64,000 nt of DNA from Lentinula raphanica (Eukaryota; Basidiomycota; Agaricomycetes; Agaricales; Omphalotaceae), in the NCBI GenBank assembly GCA_027919835.1, contig JANVFP010000031.1:310001-374000 (forward strand), given 5' to 3'. A program made the position numbers and the translations under genes. Positions within the stretch are counted from its first letter, which is position 1. Each line of letters opens with the position of its first letter. Positions 23,432-36,626 of this stretch are shown piece by piece. The notes under the pieces are model-generated. The model saw nothing but the letters and a program-made list of their open reading frames with translations. It had not been told where the DNA came from and ran no database searches.

Positions 23432-25763
23432 ATGGACGTCGCAGACACTACCAAGGACGACATGGATATCGGTTCTGGTCGCGAGCGCGATAGGGACAGG
23501 GACAGGGATAGAGACCGCGACTACGAAAGGGACAGAGACCGTGACCGCGAACGTGACAGAGACCGTAGGGGGGATCGTGATCGTCGGGACAGTGGTATGT
23601 TCAACTCACCTTCAATTTTCATTTCACCTTTCATCTCATGTAGGCCTAGGCCGGCGTCGAGGAGATCATTGGGAACCAGAGGAGCGCCGAAATGGAGATG
23701 CAAGTAACAACTTGAATCAACTAACTAAAAACCTGACGTAGTTAACAGCGTCGTCGCCGTTCTCGTTCTCGTTCACGCTCGAGAAGACGTTCAGCCTCGC
23801 CTCGTCGACGGAGCCGGCGCTCTCCTTCTCGGTCAAGGAGCCCCCGGTCTCGGAGCCGTTCCAGGAGCAGAGATCGCAAAGGCACTGAGTCCTTTGCGCG
23901 CTCGTTGGGCGGCCCTATGAATGCCGACCACGAAGAAGCCGTCGAATTCGCCAAAATTAGCAAGAGAGAAAATCGCGTCTATGTCGGTAACCTCAGTTAC
24001 GACGTCAGATATCGCGATCTCATGGAATTCATGAGGGGAGGTGGGTTGGGGATCTTTTGTATATTTGAGATTGTCGTGGCGATTGAGAGATGCCGTTGAC
24101 AAGAGTGGGGTGTTATTTTCAAATTCTGCGCCGTCTTTTGTGCAAACTGTGACTGTGGTTTCTATTCTGAGCTGCGGGAGCGGAAATTCCTTTTTGTCTG
24201 GAATGGAGATGTCGAGAGGATATTGATGGGATTTTCTTTTTGGGATTGGCAGCTGGAGAAGTTCTATTCGCCGAAGTCTTGGTCACGCCTATGGGAGTCT
24301 CCAAAGGATGCGGGTATGTCCTCATATGTTGACTTTACACCTCTGGCTGTTGTACTTAACTCTTATTCAATAGCATTGTCGAATTTGCCTCTTCCGACGA
24401 TGCACAGCGTGCCATTCGCGAACTTTCCGAAATGACCCTGCTTGGGCGACCCGTCTACATTCGAGAGGTACGTACCAATATTCCCATACGTTTTTCTCGG
24501 CCACTGAGACCTACGTAGGATCGTGAAAACGACTCCCGGTTCGGAGCAACCCCAGTTCCCGGTAAGATGGGTATGGCGATGGCTGGACAGGGCTTCAATG
24601 CTCCGCCACCGCCTCGGCCTGCTTCGCATAACCACTTTGGTCATTCGCAGAACAATCCCGGAAACCAACTCTACGTTGGAAATGTTTGTTATTTCACAAT
24701 TGTTCCCATTGTTTCAATCCTAATGAGTCTTCCAGCTTCCTTATCAAGCGGGATGGCAAGATCTCAAGGATCTATTCCGTACAGCAGGAAACATCATTCG
24801 TGCTGACATTAATATCGGAGCAGATGGGCGCCCCAAAGGATCTGGTACAGTCGTATTTGAGACCGCAAAGGACGCCCAGCAAGCCATAAGTAAGACATTT
24901 CACTAGGTCATTGAACTCAGAAACTCAACTACCTGCAGGCATGTACCATGGCTTTGACTGGTATGGCCGCGTTTTGGAAGTCCGCGAGGTATGTGAACAT
25001 CATCTTCGTTGTGCCCACTTCTTTCAAACGGCTATCATAGGATCGCTTTGCTGGTCTGACAGGACCCGGGCGCGGAGGCTTCCGTGGCGGACTACGTGGT
25101 GGTTTCCGCGGAGGGTTCAGAGGTGGTTTCAGAGGGGGCATGCGCGGAGGTTTCGGCGGCGCTGGTCGCGATTTCTCCAACAGGGATCTCTACGCAGATT
25201 ACTCAGGCCCTGACCAACACAGCTCTGGGCTGAGAATGGATAGCTATGGTAGCGGCTTCGGTGGAGGCATGGGTTATCAAGGTGCAGGATATACTGAACC
25301 AGAACCTAGTCAGCAAATCATGGTCCGCAACGTACGTATAGCGATCATATGTCGTCCCAACATTTTTTCACCCTGCTCCTAGTTGCCTTGGTCTACTGCG
25401 AATGAGGATCTTGTCGAGCTATTCGAAACCACAGGTCAAGTTGAGTTGGCGGAAATCCTGTTCGAAGGCACACGCTCCAAGGGCTGCGGTGTTGTCCAGT
25501 TCGCTCAGGTAGTAGAAGCTGAAACCGCCATCGGTGAGTTTGCGACATTGATAAGCCTTCTTCCATCGACGCCTTATACCTTATTTCAGCCAAATTCCAG
25601 CAATACATGTATGGAGGCCGACCGCTAGGTATGTTTTATCTCTCTTCTCTTGTATTCTTGATCTGATCAGTATCCCTCAGACGTTCGGTTCAATGACCGT
25701 TGGCACACTTTCACTCCTTCTGCTGCCAAGGGTGGTCAAGTTGCTCCTATCCAAGCAGATTAA
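23432..25763 (+). CDS. GBP2/HRB1-like mRNA-binding protein, three RRMs with RD-rich N terminus
   Basis: SR-like shuttling protein that binds mRNA co-transcriptionally for export and quality control. N-terminal ~100 residues alternate Arg with Asp and Glu, then Arg/Ser words. RRM1 begins near 23970 (RNP2 VYVGNLSY) and continues over introns to VSKGCGIVEF and GRPVYIRE. RRM2 starts near 24670 (LYVGNLPYQ after splicing at about 24680) with GSGTVVFETA. A Gly/Arg/Phe-rich linker follows (25060-25170, repeated RGGF). RRM3 begins near 25320 (IMVRNLPWS) with SKGCGVVQF and ends in the stop at 25761. About ten short introns. Start at 23432 (MDVADTTKDDMDIG) is preferred over 23348 because the longer N-terminus looks unrelated. 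Only 43 bases separate its stop from that of the convergent VIT/VWA gene. Confidence 0.87.
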
Positions 25764-25806
25764 GGTTTCAGAAGTTAACCGCTGTACATATCCAGTTAAA
25801 AATACA

Positions 25807-28789
25807 TCATATAGTTGTTATTAGGGATACAGCGCGTGCAATATAGTCTTCGTTGCCCCCACTCCACAAGAAATCGAGCGATTTATACACCAAGTCGTCC
25901 AATAATTCTCTCTGGTGACCAAGTTGCATCTGGATATAAGCCACAGACAATGCTGTAGCCCATGCCTTATTGTCCAAACCGCGCCTTGCGGCCTCGTCGA
26001 ATGCTCTCTCGCCCACCAACAACCGGAGATTATCATCCAAAACGTATGAGCCATCTGACTGCTGTTCTTTGACCAGGTTGAAGACCGCTGGTGACATTGA
26101 AGGCGGAGGGGAAGGGGAGTGTGGTCGAGGTGGTACCGGTGGTGGTTGCAAATGAGGTGGTGCAAAGCGTATGGGAATGAACTGTGGGGCAGGCTGTCCT
26201 TGCATTTCCTGAGATATGGGCGAAGAAGGCTCAGAACCCTCGTCGTCGCTACTCGGCTCACTCCAGTCCGAGTTCCATCCCAGCAGAGAGCTTACGGTCG
26301 TGAATGTCCTTGCACTTGCAGAACTCTGATACCCGTCCTCTATGTCGCCGTCCTGGGAAGGAGGCGCTACAGATGGATTTTCTGGCCATTCTCCTGGCAT
26401 AGCACTGTTCACATTCGATGGCGCAAATAGAGCACCTAATCCTGCTAAAAGTTCGGCATAGAGAGTGCTTAAGGTTGAGCTGGATGATGCGATCGCATTA
26501 CCAGATACAGTCGGCGGTGGGTTCAAAGAGCGATCGGGTTCGGATCCTGCAGCCCAGCTACCAAAATCGTTCCTACGCTGCCTTCCACGCGATGTATCTT
26601 TTCCTGCATCCACAGCAACAAATGAAGTATATCGACTAGCGAGCTGATAGGTTTCACCCAGACGGATGATGGCTGCCTGATGCAATTCCTCGACCGTTGG
26701 TATCATTCCAGGAGTAGGCAAATACGAAGGAAGAGGCGCTCGACCCATGTCATGTTCTTGTATGAAACGCCATGCAGCCATGGTATGTATAGTGGGCAGC
26801 CCAGGTTCGACATTAGTGAGTTGAACACCTCGAATCGGAACCCGCCATTCGAAAGGTTCACCGGTTTCATCGAGAGTACCTCGAAGAACCACTTGTTCAG
26901 GAACAAGAACTCTCTTGAGGCGCAGGATTGCATACACCGTGAGACGTACTCCGGCATGAATGTCGTTGATATGGGTAGGAGCTTGTTGCAGAATGGGAAA
27001 TGGCCTAAGACGTTTAGTCCACTGAGACGATGAGCTCGTCGAAAAGGAGACCGAGTTTGAGCCCGAAGCTATATATTCTTCTGGCAAACCCCAGTCAATC
27101 GTCACGTCCTTCACAAAAGGCGTCCTACCCGCTCGAAGCAATCGGAAACATTTCAAGTCGATGCTTTCTGCCTGATGAGCAAACAAACAAACACCATTTC
27201 CTGCTCGAGCGATTCCTTCGCACATCGCTGTTGAGACTTCTTCGCCGATACCTAGCACGTAAACACGAAGAGGAGCAGACGTCGATGAACTGTCCGTGGC
27301 ATTCTTGACGAGCCTCGTGGTATCATCTATTTGATTGACCTAGTATTCTTATATCAGCACGTCGTAAGAGACGGCCAGTTTCCCTAATAAAGGATCTCAC
27401 CTCCCCATCCGTTAAAAGGAATATAGCAGTTGCAATATCTGGACGACGAGAGCTGAGAACGTTCCGCATAGCATTGAGTATCTCTGTTCCTCCATAGTTG
27501 GCATCCATACGTTCAACTGCACTTGTCTGAATTGAGAGAAGGCTTAAGTGACTACGACTAGGAGAAGAAAGATAAGAGTCTTACTGCGATGTCGAGCGTA
27601 TGCTGAGTATAGGTTTGAGAATCGTTCCAAAGACGGTCGGTGTGACTTCCGAAACTGATTATGTTGAAATATGATTGGTTTTTGGGAAGCATCCGAAGAA
27701 GGACGCCAAGGGTACGCTTAGCAGTCTCAATCCGCTGGTTTCCCATACTACCACTTCTGTCGACCACAAAAATATACTCCTGGGGTCGATTTGATACCAG
27801 ATTGAATTTGGGTACAATTGCCAGCTGGAGTGCCAGACTAGCTGAACGATCAGGATCCCCTTCAAGTTCCGCGAAACACCGAGGAGTGTCGAGCTTTTCA
27901 GCTTCGATGATCAGGATGAAATCGCGGACGAGATAGGCACTCGACCTATACTTGACTGTCATTCTACGACGAGAGGGACGATTCAAATGAGTGGGGTATT
28001 GGGTAGATGTGATTTCCCCTGGGTGACTAGGTGAGTCTACATCCAGGATGCGCCCACTTGTCTGAATGTCGATGGTGATGCGAACCCGAGTTTTCGAGGA
28101 TGCCTGAGAGGAGCCCATGAGCTCCGGTGGTAGTTCTCCATAACGTTCTCCAACATGCATCGGCAGCATAAAACGAATCTGGTCGGTGCTTTCGTTCATC
28201 AAGTCCATCACGAACTAGGTAGTTTTAGACATCGACCAATCGAAGAATTCAAGGCTGACACCTCAAGATTCGACTCACCACAAGCTTAGTTTCAACCGTT
28301 TGATTAGCTGGTATGGAGCCAATAGATATAGTGAATACTGCAGGAAGGAGTGAGGGTTAACTTTAGTATAAACGACAGAGGGACAGACGGACTATCATCA
28401 GTGACCCATTTCAGAAGAGAGGTTTGTCTGCCCTCTCTGACAGCTTTCTCAAACTCCTCTTCAGCTGTTTTGTTATCCTTAGAGATTCCTTTGATAACAC
28501 GCCCGTTGCCTAATCGCATTTCGAAAGCACATATGGCCGCCGATGCTGGTACTGGGAAATGATAAACTGCTTGGCTTGTGGCATGCTGAGATGGATTGTA
28601 AAATGATTGAGTCAGAGTTACTCTTGCAGATACTATGGCCCACGTCAGATACGACGCATGAGAAGTTGAATCGGCGTGAAACTCACTGTCGATAATCAAG
28701 CAACTGGCACGGACTGCTTCAAGAGGCAGACGGACCAGGTCACCGTTGCCTGTACCAGAGTCGTGCACGATACCACTGGTCAAATCCAT
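25807..28789 (-). CDS. VIT and von Willebrand A domain protein
   Basis: Cytoplasmic or peripheral protein of the fungal VIT-VWA family, related in layout to inter-alpha-trypsin inhibitor heavy chains and PARP4; the molecular role in fungi is not established. Order seen: VIT domain (about residues 1-130: SGIVHDSG, VRLPLEAVRASCLI, TLTQSFYNPS, YHFPVPASAAICAFEMRLG), a linking beta-rich region, then a VWA domain with all metal-site motifs: DRSGSMG, the threonine in YGGTEIL and the aspartate in LLTDGEV, ending near VLGIGEEVS. The C-terminal ~400 residues (exon 27258-25807) hold a Pro/Ser-rich segment and end in a helical region with WATALSVAYIQMQLG. Six or so introns. Estimated ~880 residues. Confidence 0.85.
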
Positions 28790-29390
28790 GTCAAGGAGAT
28801 GGGCAAAGATTGAGAACGATACATCTAGAACGCCACGAAGTTAATCAGCACGAGGAAGAAGCAAGTACATAAGATTCCCTCACAGATTTGCGATGCTCGA
28901 GGCGTGCATACGTAGCAGGTGCTGCGACCTCTAAAAGTGGTGATTGGCGAGCCTGCTTGGCGCGATGAATGATTCGATTGTCATGCCTTAGCATGCCTTG
29001 CGTCTACATACTTAGAGAACCTAGAAGGATTCCATGGCGAGATGGTGGACGGCATCGCAGGTATAGCTAGGCGCCAAAACCAGAACCACGGGTCTTCATC
29101 ACAGCTGGTCGTCTGTCCATCGTTCTTGCGGTCGAATATCCGTCCAAGATACAACAGAATGTTCGCGTTGAAGTGGAAAGAATAACAAATCCGAAAAATC
29201 CGACAAAGATGTTCTCAATAAATCGTCCGAAGCGCCCGAAAGTTTCTTCCCGTGTTTATCTCTTCCCAGTCAGAGTTGTTCTGTGAATTGCTATAAAGTG
29301 CTGTGGGGGCACGGCTACCCTCTTCAAAGCCCTGACGCGTATCTCTCTTCCTCATACACCTTTTCTCATCTTACTCTCTAGACTACAGTC
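28790..29390. promoter_or_regulatory. Divergent intergenic region VIT-VWA / DIC1
   Basis: 601 bases. A TATAAA at 29292-29297 lies about 95 bases upstream of the DIC1 start, followed by a CT-rich stretch (29330-29385), a plausible DIC1 core promoter. The half near 28790-29100 shows no open frame I can support. Confidence 0.5.
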
Positions 29391-30907
29391 ATGTCAAGCG
29401 TATATCCCTTCTGGTGAGTTATGCGCTCTTCAGAGGATTCCTATATAGCTGAATGCTGTTTTACAGGCTCGGAGGTGACCATTGGTATTCCTAACAATGA
29501 TCAATATTTTTGACCCCAATTCTGTCCTATACTAGGAATCGCGGCATCCAGTACGTTTCCTGCTTATGTCCGAACTTGGGTGAGATAAACTCATGAATTC
29601 GTTTCACAGTGGCCGCGTCCTGCACACACCCTTTAGATTTAACAAAGGTGTCTGTACATATATCCAATTTTCACCCAACTTCATCGCTCTCATAGCTATC
29701 CCTTCCAGTCGAATGCAAACCATTAAAGCAGAACCAGGGACCAAACCTCCTTCTATGTTTTTTGTCCTTCGCAAATCTGTCGTGCAACAAGGTCTCCGCG
29801 GAATATATACTGGCCTCAGTGCTTCACTCCTCCGTCAAATGTCGTATTCTCTCGTGCGGATTGGGGCATATGAAGAGATGAAGAGACGGTTATCGCGAAA
29901 CGGCAAACCTTCGTCAATGCAATTACTAGCTGCTGCATGTCTTGCTGGAGGGTTAGGCGGAATAGCTGGGAACCCTGCAGGTTGTCGTTTTAGCTTCGAT
30001 CTATGTACGAACGGTGGTGTTAAATATTTCTTTTCTAGATATCCTACTTGTTCGGATGACGAGCGACGTGATCAAGCCACAAGAACATCGGTTCAACTAC
30101 TCAAACGCGCTTTCTGGTCTTGCCAATCTGGCCTCACAGGAAGGTGTTAAGGGAATGGCTAGAGGACTTGGAACGAATGTCGTGAGCCGTTATATCTATC
30201 GCCACTTTTTCGTCTCATGTCGCGAACGACGCACACAAGACCCGGGCAATGTTAATGAACGTGAGCACATGTCTATTCTATCATAATCAATGCGCGACTG
30301 ATCACTTTGTTCTTTTCATAGGCTTCACAAGTGGGATCGTGCGTTGTTTCTGCCACTTGTTCGAGAACAAACACTCAGACGAACGTGTCAGATATGATCT
30401 CTTCAAGTCAACCCTTCTAGGCAGAACAATCCCCGTCTTGGATTATCAGCTACATGACAGCCTTGCATTACACACGCTCTCCAGTCTTTTAGCAGGCACC
30501 TTCGCTACCAGTTCGCCCTCATGTCTATCATATTCGGTCTTACTCTAATTTCGTCTACAGCTGTCTGTTCTCCTGCAGATGTGCTTCGCACACGGGTCAT
30601 GACTTCTGTATGCCCTTTCTCAATGTTTATCTCGCCTAGAATATCGTTCTGAGGATCTCGTTTTTTCTGTTATCCAGACTTCCAGTGACGGCGTACTTCA
30701 TATCTTGCAAACATCGTTACAAAAGGAAGGTCCGAGGTTCTTGTTCAAGGGCTGGACGCCAGCCTTCATCCGTCTAGGGCCAAATACCGTCCTACTCTTT
30801 GTTTTCTTTGAGGTACCAACTTTTCTTCATATCTCTGCTTGCTCAATAAACTCATCGTGATCTCGTAGCAATTAAAGAAAGGATGGAGTGCACTCAATGC
30901 GAACTGA
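29391..30907 (+). CDS. DIC1: Mitochondrial dicarboxylate carrier (Dic1-like)
   Basis: Inner-membrane carrier exchanging dicarboxylates such as malate and succinate for phosphate. Three mitochondrial-carrier repeats are seen with their signatures: THPLDLTKVRMQT (repeat 1, across an intron near 29650), NPADILLVRMTSD (repeat 2, after splicing near 30040) and SPADVLRTRVM (repeat 3, near 30575). GIYTGLSASLLRQ, MARGLGTNV and FKGWTPAFIRLGPNT mark the matrix-side helices. The start MSSVYPFW at 29391 leads into the first transmembrane helix, so no cleaved presequence is expected. Tiny exons and several short introns occur. The protein ends in KKGWSALNAN. The dicarboxylate assignment rests on resemblance of repeats 1 and 2 to Dic1; other C4 carriers cannot be fully excluded. 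Confidence 0.85.
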
Positions 30908-31137
30908 GTTATTCTTATGGTAGATTTCCTTCACGTCTGACTTGCTTAGACTAGATATGTATTCTATCATTATCTCATTGCATTCTGTTTATCGGTACAT
31001 AGAGATTTTAGTAGACCATTTTCGTAGATTCAACCTTCTTGCACATATACTTTGTTTTTGCACATCCTAATCACAGCTTTATAATCGATTGTCATGTAGG
31101 TAGTCCGAGAGTGAGTTCGAACGAAGTGGCACTCGCT

Positions 31138-34100
31138 TCAGCTTGAAGTTCGAGCGTCTGTACCACTGGCATTCTGACCTTTCTTCCTATTCTGTTTTCT
31201 TTTCTTCACCAACTCGTAACTGACCCCCACATCTCGGAGCCTCAATATCTTAATAGCCTGCTCTGCAGCCGCAAGCCTAACCTCCTCTTCGCTTGCTCTC
31301 CCCTTATACACATCCTCCGCCCTCGATCCTTCCAACTCCACTCCGTCCAACAAGACACCACAGCTAACCCTCCCTTTCTCCTTCTTGTAATCATACTGAA
31401 CCTTCAAATGCGTCTCCTCCTCTACGTCTGAACCTTGCTCTGACCGAGCCGCGGCCGGTTGCTTTGAAGCCCACATGGACATCCTCGACACAGGATGAAG
31501 AACGTCAAGGTCTTCTTTCACCATGCGTTCGAGGATCCCATATAACCCCAAGCTACGCATCACCTCCCGCACGACGTCGAGGTTGCCTTCAGAGTCGAGA
31601 TAGACTGCACCGAGGATACTCTCAATCATGTCGCTGAAGAATTTAGGTGCTTGGAGGCGTGTCAACGAGGCCCAGGGAAAGATCGGACTGTCTTTCCGCT
31701 CCAATTCTTGAGTGATTTCGGCTTCGTATTTCAGGAAACGGGCAAAGGTGACTTCTTGGTCGTCGAGGATACGGGTACTAGAGTGGAGTAGACATTTGAA
31801 CAGATGGACTGTATGCTCCTCTTCCTCCAAAAGGATTTTCTGTTCGCCTCTGTACCGTTTTCTCTTATTGCTAGTACCAAAGTTTTCTTCTGCTCCATCC
31901 TGGTCTGGGGCATAAGCCCTGGGCATCTGTGCTTTGACTTCTACTTTGGATTTCAAACACACAAAAGCCAGAATGTGTGCGTTGACAGCCGCGCTTTTCC
32001 GCAAGAAGATATGACCAGGAGAGTATTCTTTGGCTACCCCATCCTTTCCTTTTGCATAGAACAGATAATCCGTGACGACCATGTCCAGGACCGCGTCGCC
32101 TAGAAACTAAAGGAAATTTCAGAAATGTTCGAGGCAAAGCAATAATAACGGGAAAGAGCACCTCCATACGCTCATAAGAGATCGTACCATGATCATCCTG
32201 ACAGGACGGATGAGTCAAAGCCTCTAAAAGAAGTATGGGTCTTATGAATGTATAACCGATGATTTTCTCTACATTTGAGAGTTGCGGGGGCATCTGGATT
32301 TCTGTAAATGAAGCCGACTGAAAGGAAGTGTAAGTACTGTCGGCACGCTCAAGAAGAGCAGTTATACGGTCTGGAATAGGAAGCCATGAGTTGAGGTTTA
32401 GTTTGAACAGACTCGCGCATTCATATCCAAGGGAGAGGCCGCCATGATCATAAGCAGCGCCAATAAGAGATTCTATGACATCCGCAAGGACCTTAGTTGA
32501 CAGTGACTGTTGCAAGTTTTTTGTCTTCTTCTTCTTGCCCTCTTTGACGTTCGTTACAGCGTTCGTCGGTGCGTTCGAAGAAGTCGTGGTGATCGTTTTT
32601 GACTCCATTTCCATGTCATCATCTTTCTTATCATCTTTCTTATCCTGTTCCGGTGCGAGTTCCGAAAGTGCTTTCTCGGACATAACAGTCTGCGAGACAT
32701 ACAGTGGCTTCCACTTTTTCCCAATCAGACGATCTGGAAGCAACAAGTTTTAGAACAATACAGAAATATAGGTCGAGATACTCACCACGAATGATCCATC
32801 GATATATCTCCCTTGCTACGTTTTCTTTAGCTAGAATTACATTTGACACCGAATGATCCTTTCGCTTTGTCAAATAGCCTTCCGGCCAGAGAGGATATTC
32901 AGCCAACAGTTGTAAACATACAATCAGCTTCAACACGGTGTCCCCCAGTGTTTCATATCTCTGATAATTTTGGGGTTCTTGAGATACAGGGGCACACATA
33001 GCTGTGATTAGAAGCGAGTTTGGAATTGTGGATAAGATGGAGTTGTGAGTAAAAATATTGGTGCGTAGTGAATCGACAGTCATGTGAAGAGCGAGAGCAC
33101 GTAGAATAGAGGGAATGAGAAAGGCGTATTGGATCTCTGGTGGTGATAACAGTGAGATGGAGGCATACTGAGGGAGGAGGAAAAAGGTTGGTTGTGGAGA
33201 CGCAGGCTTGGTTCTAGGTAACAGGAAGTTAGTTCGTGGGTGAAATGGTCGGACTTCAAGAAGTGGGTATTGTATCTCAGCATCCGTATAGCGCGAGTAC
33301 TTTTCCAAGAGCAACACCTCCTCTCCCTTGGTCAGACAATTCCAATTCCATTGTACAAACTCGTATCCTTTGGATGGCGAATTCCCATTGTACACCATTC
33401 CAATGTCAGCTGGATAATTGAATGCATCGCCAAATGGAAGCGCAGAAATTACCATATCAGCTGGCGAGAGGGCATCGCGACCACCATCGCTATTCGAATC
33501 CCTCCGGTTAAGCGCCCACAACTCTCGACGCTCCCTCCATTCATCGGAGGATTTGTCTAAGAGGGGCATAAACAGATAAGCAAAATCTGTATCATTCCAT
33601 TTCATTCGAGACCCATTGATACTCCAGAAAAGCATACGAGTGTAGTTTCGTGCTTCAGCAACCTGTTCTTCTGAAGCGTTACCCATCGGTTCTAGTCGAA
33701 CGTCCATTGTTTGCATAGAAGGATGGTGCAACTTCAAATCATCAGCCAGAGTCAACAGCGAAGGTCGGCTCTGGGTAAGCATCTGTATCGGCGGGAGTTC
33801 CCCAACCATCAATGTGGAAACAAACCACACGCTATCCTGTTGGTCGGCGAAATCGGGAACCCAGGGGTTAATTTGGGAAGATACATTGGCCATACTAACG
33901 CGTTTTTCGATATCCTTTTTGAGTTCTTCGACCTCGGGATCCTCGTCAATGAGCGGAAGCAGATTATCGCTCAGAAGTCCCGCATTGTAGAGAGTTTTGT
34001 ATGCTTCAAATGCAGCATGGCGATGAGCAGACACCTTCGTCGGGTAAATTCGTGGGGTGCGAGTAACTCGAATCCGTTGGTCTAATACTCGAGGGAGCGT

Positions 34101-36236
34101 CACCGTGGATGACCAAGGGCCACTGTAGGGATTGGATGCATGTTGACTCGTGAAGGAATGCCATCCGATGGGATAATCTGGAGGGTCTAGATCGTACAGC
34201 GGTTGATACACGAAATGGCCCCGCTGAGGCATGACGGCACAAAAATGGTTGAGGTGAGGTATAGCCGATTGGAGAGTGAGTATTGCACTAAAGATCATTA
34301 AGTTTGAAACCGGACTAGGATAGTACACAGCCGAGCGTACCCAGTTGACTCCACACGAAATGGAGGGCAATCTTCCTCATCTATTATATGCTCGTTTTGT
34401 TCCGTCGCTAGATCTCTCAAAGGATCGAGATATCTGGCGACCATCTCTTGCTCGAGCTTTTCCCATTTCAGTACGTTTCCGTGGTTCATAGTTCCTTCTT
34501 CAAACATCATGATAAATGTACTGCGTTTTCTCCGAGCGCGACCACGACTCTGGGCCCACGAAGCCATATTGGGTGGCTGGTCCCAACGAATAACACAACC
34601 ACAAGCTTGGACGTCGATACCTTCTTCTGCCACCGAAGTGGAGATGATGAGGTTCTTGTCTCCTAGTTTGAAATCCATGAGTACTTCGTCTTGGGTGTTC
34701 TTCAGAAATTTGCGAGTGATGTCCAGGAATGAATGACGATGACTGCTATCAGAAGCTCCAAGTAGAGAGCCGACGTTGAATTCGGACTTGGTGACTGGAT
34801 GGTGTTTCAAAAGCTCCGTCAGCGCGAGGACGACATCTCGTCGTTGAACAAAAACCAGACCGCTGAACAACTCATTGTTCTTTTCGGCTTCCTCCTTCTC
34901 GTTTAGCAGGCACTGTATGAGTGCCGAGACTTTGTCTGACTGCTCGCCCACGATATCGTCCGGATCGTATGAGACAGGTGTAAGCTGTATCTGGTTTATG
35001 ATATCCAGCAGGTATGCCTTTTCCTGGCTTTGCCAAGTGAGCATGATATGCTCCGAGGCCTGCGCTGCCTTCTTCCCATGCTGGATGACTTCCGCAACAT
35101 ACCAGTCCGCGGCCCAAGCACCGACTTCATCTCGGATTTCTTGGGCAGATCTGATGAGGTCACGGAGACCTTTATGCGTGAATGTTCCCTGGTTCTGAAT
35201 GGTTTTTGAGAGCTGCTGATCTATACGGTTATAGTCTGGGTGGTGGGGTATCGTTTTGGAAAGTTGGTGTCGAAGGGATTTGACGTAAGGATCATTCTCG
35301 ATATTGAGCTGGTCATAGACATATTCGAGTGAAGCTAAGTTGGTAGAGAATGGTTTATCCATACTCGGGGTATCGTAGATGATATGTTTGAATACAGGAC
35401 GGTGAACATATTGCTCTAGCTCCTTGCGTTGTCTTCGTGGAGATATAATCCTACAGTCCAAGTTTAGCTCAATCTTCCTAGAGGTTAGGTTAGTGTGATA
35501 TCACAATACTTATCCTTGATATGTTTTCTTACTGGAATGCTCTGTCGACGTTTCCACCAAAAATTGGGCTGGCGGTAAGACCTAAAATCATTGGCCGTTC
35601 CAAGTGCCTCTGCCTAGAGGCGACACCGTTCAGACCTGAATGCATTGGCGGCAAGGGGTGGTAAAATTCTTGCATTATTCGGTTGTACGGGTCGTTGTCC
35701 ACAGCATGATGGGCTTCGTCGAAAATGATCAGTCCAATATCACCCATGATGATATAGCCATGACGCAAAGCGTCCAGAAGGACCTGAGGAGTTGAGACCA
35801 TGACTCTATGGGTGTTGAGGACAGCTTTCCAAAGGCTCTGATGCACGAATGAAGCTTCACTCGCTAGAGTCGGTCTTCAGCACTCACAGCGTCTTTCCAC
35901 TGGTCGGGGGCTAGTGCTCCGGAAATCAGGCCTACAGAGACAGGGAGTCCTTTCTTGATGACCTCGCTTTGTTGTTGACACAGAGCAACGGTAGGCGCAA
36001 GAAACCAAGAAATCTGGACGAGAAACTCGGAATGTTCATAAGAATTCATCGAACAACGAGGAGAAACGTACCTTGCCCAATTGACGTTCGGACTCGTGCT
36101 TCAACCTCAAGACCGCGATATGGGTTTTTCCTGAGCCCGTATCCATCGCTATGATGATGTTTTGCCGCAGACTTTCCTCGAGCATTTCCTGCTGGTATCC
36201 TCTGGTCTCTATAGACCCAGATGCGTGGTGATCCAT
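31138..36236 (-). CDS. Dicer-like ribonuclease III
   Basis: Cuts long double-stranded RNA into small interfering RNAs for silencing. Seen in order from the ATG at 36236: DExD helicase with MDTGSGKT (exon 36236-36072), [23 protein letters not shown] and GLTASP; helicase C with [14 protein letters not shown] and QSRGRARRK (about 34600-34530); Dicer dimerisation domain [19 protein letters not shown] (after the intron near 34330); a long middle segment in the PAZ position; RNase IIIa with [10 protein letters not shown] and [10 protein letters not shown]; RNase IIIb with [12 protein letters not shown] (across an intron near 32130) and [12 protein letters not shown]; and a basic C-terminal dsRNA-binding-like tail. 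Both RNase III signatures keep their acidic residues. Roughly 1,550 residues (estimate). An in-frame ATG at 36290 exists upstream, but 36236 gives the better N-terminus. Convergent with DIC1. Confidence 0.93.
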
Positions 36237-36626
36237 GGTGTACCAAGAAAAGGTGTGAATGAGATATAGACAATAGTTTGCCTGATGCAATCACAATAAC
36301 CTCTGTCGAAAGAGAGCTATATATACAGAATCGCGCGTCTAAAGGAACTTAGGCCTTGATACTGCGCATGCGGCAGAGAAGCATCCTTGAGTTAGTTGAT
36401 CCATCTTCATCTGAATAGGTGCATAAGATGAAGAACTTACGAGGAGATCGGTCCGATATTGACTATGGACATTTGCACCGAAGTTGAACGAAGCTTGCTG
36501 ATCACAGTAGAGAGTAACTGAAAGAGACAAAGACGCTTTGGCGCCGACAGGCGCTAGATCATTTCTTTCCTGCGGCGCAGCGCATATATACTCTGTATTC
36601 AGCTGTATCATCCACATAAACGCTGT
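36237..36626. other. Intergenic, Dicer promoter and GH43 3' flank
   Basis: 390 bases between two minus-strand genes. A TATATAT-like word at 36309-36315 lies about 70 bases upstream of the Dicer ATG and could be its TATA box. Nothing else recognised. Confidence 0.45.

Noticed and set aside
30014..30548. Separate small genes downstream of the carrier repeats
   Set aside because: These frames are exons of the mitochondrial carrier read through unspliced introns.
36036..36290. Dicer start at 36290
   Set aside because: In-frame but adds an unrelated hydrophobic leader. The ATG at 36236 gives a normal N-terminus just before the helicase.
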